Shown here in pieces: positions 62,263 to 64,000 of a DNA stretch of 64,000 nt; position 1 is the stretch's first letter; the number at the start of each line of letters is the position of its first letter. The notes beneath the pieces were generated by a model that saw only the letters and a program-made list of their open reading frames with translations, made no database searches and had not been told where the DNA came from. The stretch spans positions 1,514,501 to 1,578,500 of the forward strand of contig NZ_JAQGPL010000001.1 in the NCBI RefSeq assembly GCF_028826105.1. The letters run 5' to 3'. The translations under genes and the position numbers were made by a program. Source of the stretch: Paenibacillus humicola. GTDB taxonomy: Bacteria > Bacillota > Bacilli > Paenibacillales > Paenibacillaceae.

Positions 62263-63157
62263 AGCGCTCGATGAACTGCACCGCGCTTGCCGTCCGCGTC
62301 GAGTCGGCGCGGATGCCGGCGATATATTCCGTGCCCCGGACCTGAAGCTCCTTGATCAGCGGACTGCCGGTAATGTCGATGCCGTACACCTTTTCCGCCG
62401 GATCGTCTTCGGTCGTTGCCTTCAGTCCTTTGTCCGCCGCATACGGCTGCAGGGCGGCCGTATCTCCGCTTCCGAGCGGCTTCAGCGCGCCCTGAGCGGC
62501 CAGCTTGGCGAAATTGGCCTTGTCGAGCACGTAAACGTCGGACTTGTTCGTGATCAGATCGAGGATGCTTTTCTGGATAAACGCCGTATCCTGCTCGGTC
62601 TGAATTTGGGCCGGCACGTACGTCAGGTGGGCGATCACCCGCTTCCAGTCCGGGAACTGGCTCACGATTTTGTCTTCGACCGGCTTCAGGTCGGGATTAA
62701 ACGTATCATTGCTTAAATAATTGCCGAAAAACGTAATTTCCAGATTGGCGGGCGGCAGCTTTGCCAGCTCCTCCTGCTTATGCTTGTGATCGATGTAGGC
62801 GTTAATGCCGTAAATAATCAAGGCGATGACGGCGATCGCGCCGAGCAGATGAAATTTATAATAGCTGAAAAAATGATCGACCTTCTGCGCGGAACCGGCC
62901 ATTTTCCGGTATTTGCCGTACACTTTCTCGTTGTACGCTTCGGACAGCTTCCGCTCCTCCATGTCCAAGATGAGCCGGTAGGCGCGGTTGACCTCGTCAA
63001 TGTCAACGGTTTCATGCTCCGCGGGGTCTCCCCCTTCGCGCTGCTGGCTCGCCCTTGCTCGGCGAATGAGAATGAAATACCGTTTCTCAACCTCCTCCTT
63101 GGCGGCTTCTTCGGGGAGGCCGAGCGTTTCGTAAGCGCTCTTTACGTCTTCTTCCAT
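62246..63157 (-). CDS. Membrane-anchored J-domain-like protein
   Basis: About 303 residues. The amino-terminal part (MEEDVKSAYETLGLPEEAAK to about 70) resembles a J domain, but the loop that should carry HPD reads IRRARASQQREGGDPAE, so it is unlikely to stimulate DnaK. One membrane helix follows (102-122), then an extracytoplasmic domain of about 180 residues of unknown fold. ATG 63157 is chosen for AAGGTGA five bases upstream; in-frame starts at 63172 and 63211 are possible. It overlaps the ykgJ-like gene. Confidence 0.8.
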   Translation of the reverse strand: MEEDVKSAYETLGLPEEAAKEEVEKRYFILIRRARASQQREGGDPAEHETVDIDEVNRAYRLILDMEERKLSEAYNEKVYGKYRKMAGSAQKVDHFFSYYKFHLLGAIAVIALIIYGINAYIDHKHKQEELAKLPPANLEITFFGNYLSNDTFNPDLKPVEDKIVSQFPDWKRVIAHLTYVPAQIQTEQDTAFIQKSILDLITNKSDVYVLDKANFAKLAAQGALKPLGSGDTAALQPYAADKGLKATTEDDPAEKVYGIDITGSPLIKELQVRGTEYIAGIRADSTRTASAVQFIERYASAK

Positions 63158-63264
63158 CGCGTTCACCTTCATCTTTTCGGATTCAACATAATTCTTAGTA
63201 TACTTGGTCACGGGTCCGCACGCCAGTTTTCTCCCGCCCGCTCGCTACGGCCGCGAAAGTCATT

Positions 63265-63270
63265 TATAAT
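63265..63270 (+). promoter_or_regulatory. -10 box of the cardiolipin synthase gene
   Basis: Consensus TATAAT, 44 bp before the TTG start; the -35 is poor. Confidence 0.45.
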
Positions 63271-63313
63271 AGTGGGGCGACATACAGAGAGGTACAGGGG
63301 GGCGGCGAAAAGC

Positions 63314-64000
63314 TTGCTGCAAAATGTATATGCCGTATTAACCATTATCAACGTGCCGCTTGCGGTAACGGTTATCCTGCTCGAAAGGCGCAACGTGAGC
63401 GCGACGTGGGCGTGGCTCATGGTGCTGCTTTTTTTTCCCGTCCTGGGCTTCGGCATTTATTTGATTCTGGGGCAAAACTTGAGCAATCTTAAGCTGTACA
63501 ACATTAACCGGCGCAACCGGCAGGCGATATTGGAGCTGATCGACAGCCAGCGCGAGCACTTCCGCAACAACGATATCGTGTTTAACGATCCCGAAGCCGC
63601 GAATTACCGGGACATGATGTACATGAACCTCAGCAGCGGCTACGCGCTCTATACGCAGAACAACGAGATCGACATTTTTACGGAGGGCAACGACAAGTTC
63701 GAAGCGCTCTTCCGCGATATCGAGCATGCCGAGAATCATATCCATCTGATGTATTACACCGTCCAGAACGACAAGCTCGGAGCGAGACTTGTCGAGGCGC
63801 TGGCCCGCAAGGCCGCGCAAGGCGTGCAGGTCCGGTTCTTGTTCGACGATATCGGCAGCTCGGGGCTGCCGCGGCATTTCTTCGACGGGCTGCGAAGGGC
63901 GGGCGGCGAGGCGGCGGCTTTTTTTCCGTCGCGCATTCCCTACGTCAATATCCGCGTCAATTACCGGAACCACCGGAAGCTCGTCATCGTCGACGGCAAA
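63314..64000 (+). CDS. cls: Cardiolipin synthase (5' part)
   Basis: The frame runs open to the window end (229 codons). Two amino-terminal membrane helices (VYAVLTIINVPLAVTVILL and TWAWLMVLLFFPVLGFGIYL) form the PLD-nuclease N domain. They are followed by the first phospholipase-D domain with FRDIEHAENHIHLMYY and the HKD motif H220-x-K222-x4-D227 (NHRKLVIVDG). The enzyme condenses phosphatidylglycerol to cardiolipin. The start is TTG with a G-rich ribosome binding site; no ATG fits. The second HKD domain lies beyond the window. Confidence 0.93.
   Translation, partial: MLQNVYAVLTIINVPLAVTVILLERRNVSATWAWLMVLLFFPVLGFGIYLILGQNLSNLKLYNINRRNRQAILELIDSQREHFRNNDIVFNDPEAANYRDMMYMNLSSGYALYTQNNEIDIFTEGNDKFEALFRDIEHAENHIHLMYYTVQNDKLGARLVEALARKAAQGVQVRFLFDDIGSSGLPRHFFDGLRRAGGEAAAFFPSRIPYVNIRVNYRNHRKLVIVDGK

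Overview
The window comes from a GC-rich, low-G+C-phylum (Firmicutes) spore former, most like Paenibacillus or Cohnella (Paenibacillaceae). Signs are strong AAGGAGG-type ribosome binding sites, frequent GTG/TTG starts, Bacillus-type gene sets (ccpN-yqfL, a SWIM/SNF2 pair, NucB-type nuclease, J-domain membrane protein, AraM-type dehydrogenase) and an accessory sugar-catabolism section rich in AraC regulators. No rRNA, tRNA, CRISPR, prophage or transposase was found.

Layout. 1-7857: the Kdp potassium system: end of kdpA, then kdpB, kdpC, a KdpD sensor split into two genes, and kdpE. The separate KdpD amino-terminal gene holds two tandem copies of the KdpD/USP sensory module, the first with a changed Walker-B region. 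7913-16296 (minus): a giant DUF11 surface-type repeat protein with 19 repeat units, broken into two overlapping reading frames. 16416-17982: methyltransferase, small protein, acyl-CoA thioesterase. 18107-21334: gluconeogenesis/nucleotide cluster (ccpN, PPDK regulator, glpX, ndk) and a decayed remnant of fructose-6-phosphate aldolase. 21582-25608: SDR, TPR membrane protein, orphan Spo0B-type sensor kinase, GNAT. 25883-30899: SWIM protein, SNF2 helicase and a Pro/Ala-rich small protein, followed by a truncated ABC sugar permease. 31558-37354: hydrolase, MarR, FAD monooxygenase, VC0807-like membrane protein, MarR divergent from a CLC transporter. 37459-45291: aldo/keto reductase, AviRa-type rRNA methylase, MBL hydrolase, copper-amine-oxidase-domain secreted protein, mutarotase-like protein, a 26-residue membrane peptide, NAD epimerase, YfbR-type nucleotidase. 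45513-51207: class I fumarase, BASS transporter, PhoR/PhoP-like two-component pair in reversed gene order, YrdB. 51240-61253: sugar-catabolism section with three AraC regulators, a DeoR regulator, two Gfo/Idh oxidoreductases, a GH88 unsaturated glucuronyl hydrolase, glycerol-1-phosphate dehydrogenase and lspA, the last followed by a 43-bp tandem repeat that copies its 3' end. 61418-64000: NucA/NucB nuclease, YkgJ protein, membrane J-domain-like protein, start of cardiolipin synthase.

How it fits together. Kdp imports K+ under scarcity and KdpD/KdpE control it; the split, doubled sensor suggests that the ATP/second-messenger sensing half and the kinase half can act in trans. CcpN, YqfL and GlpX form a gluconeogenic control unit. 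GH88, Gfo/Idh and AraC genes look like parts of uronic-acid oligosaccharide use. The most unusual items are the doubled KdpD module, the frame-broken DUF11 giant, the lspA-derived tandem repeat, and several small genes with excellent ribosome binding sites that ordinary length cut-offs miss.
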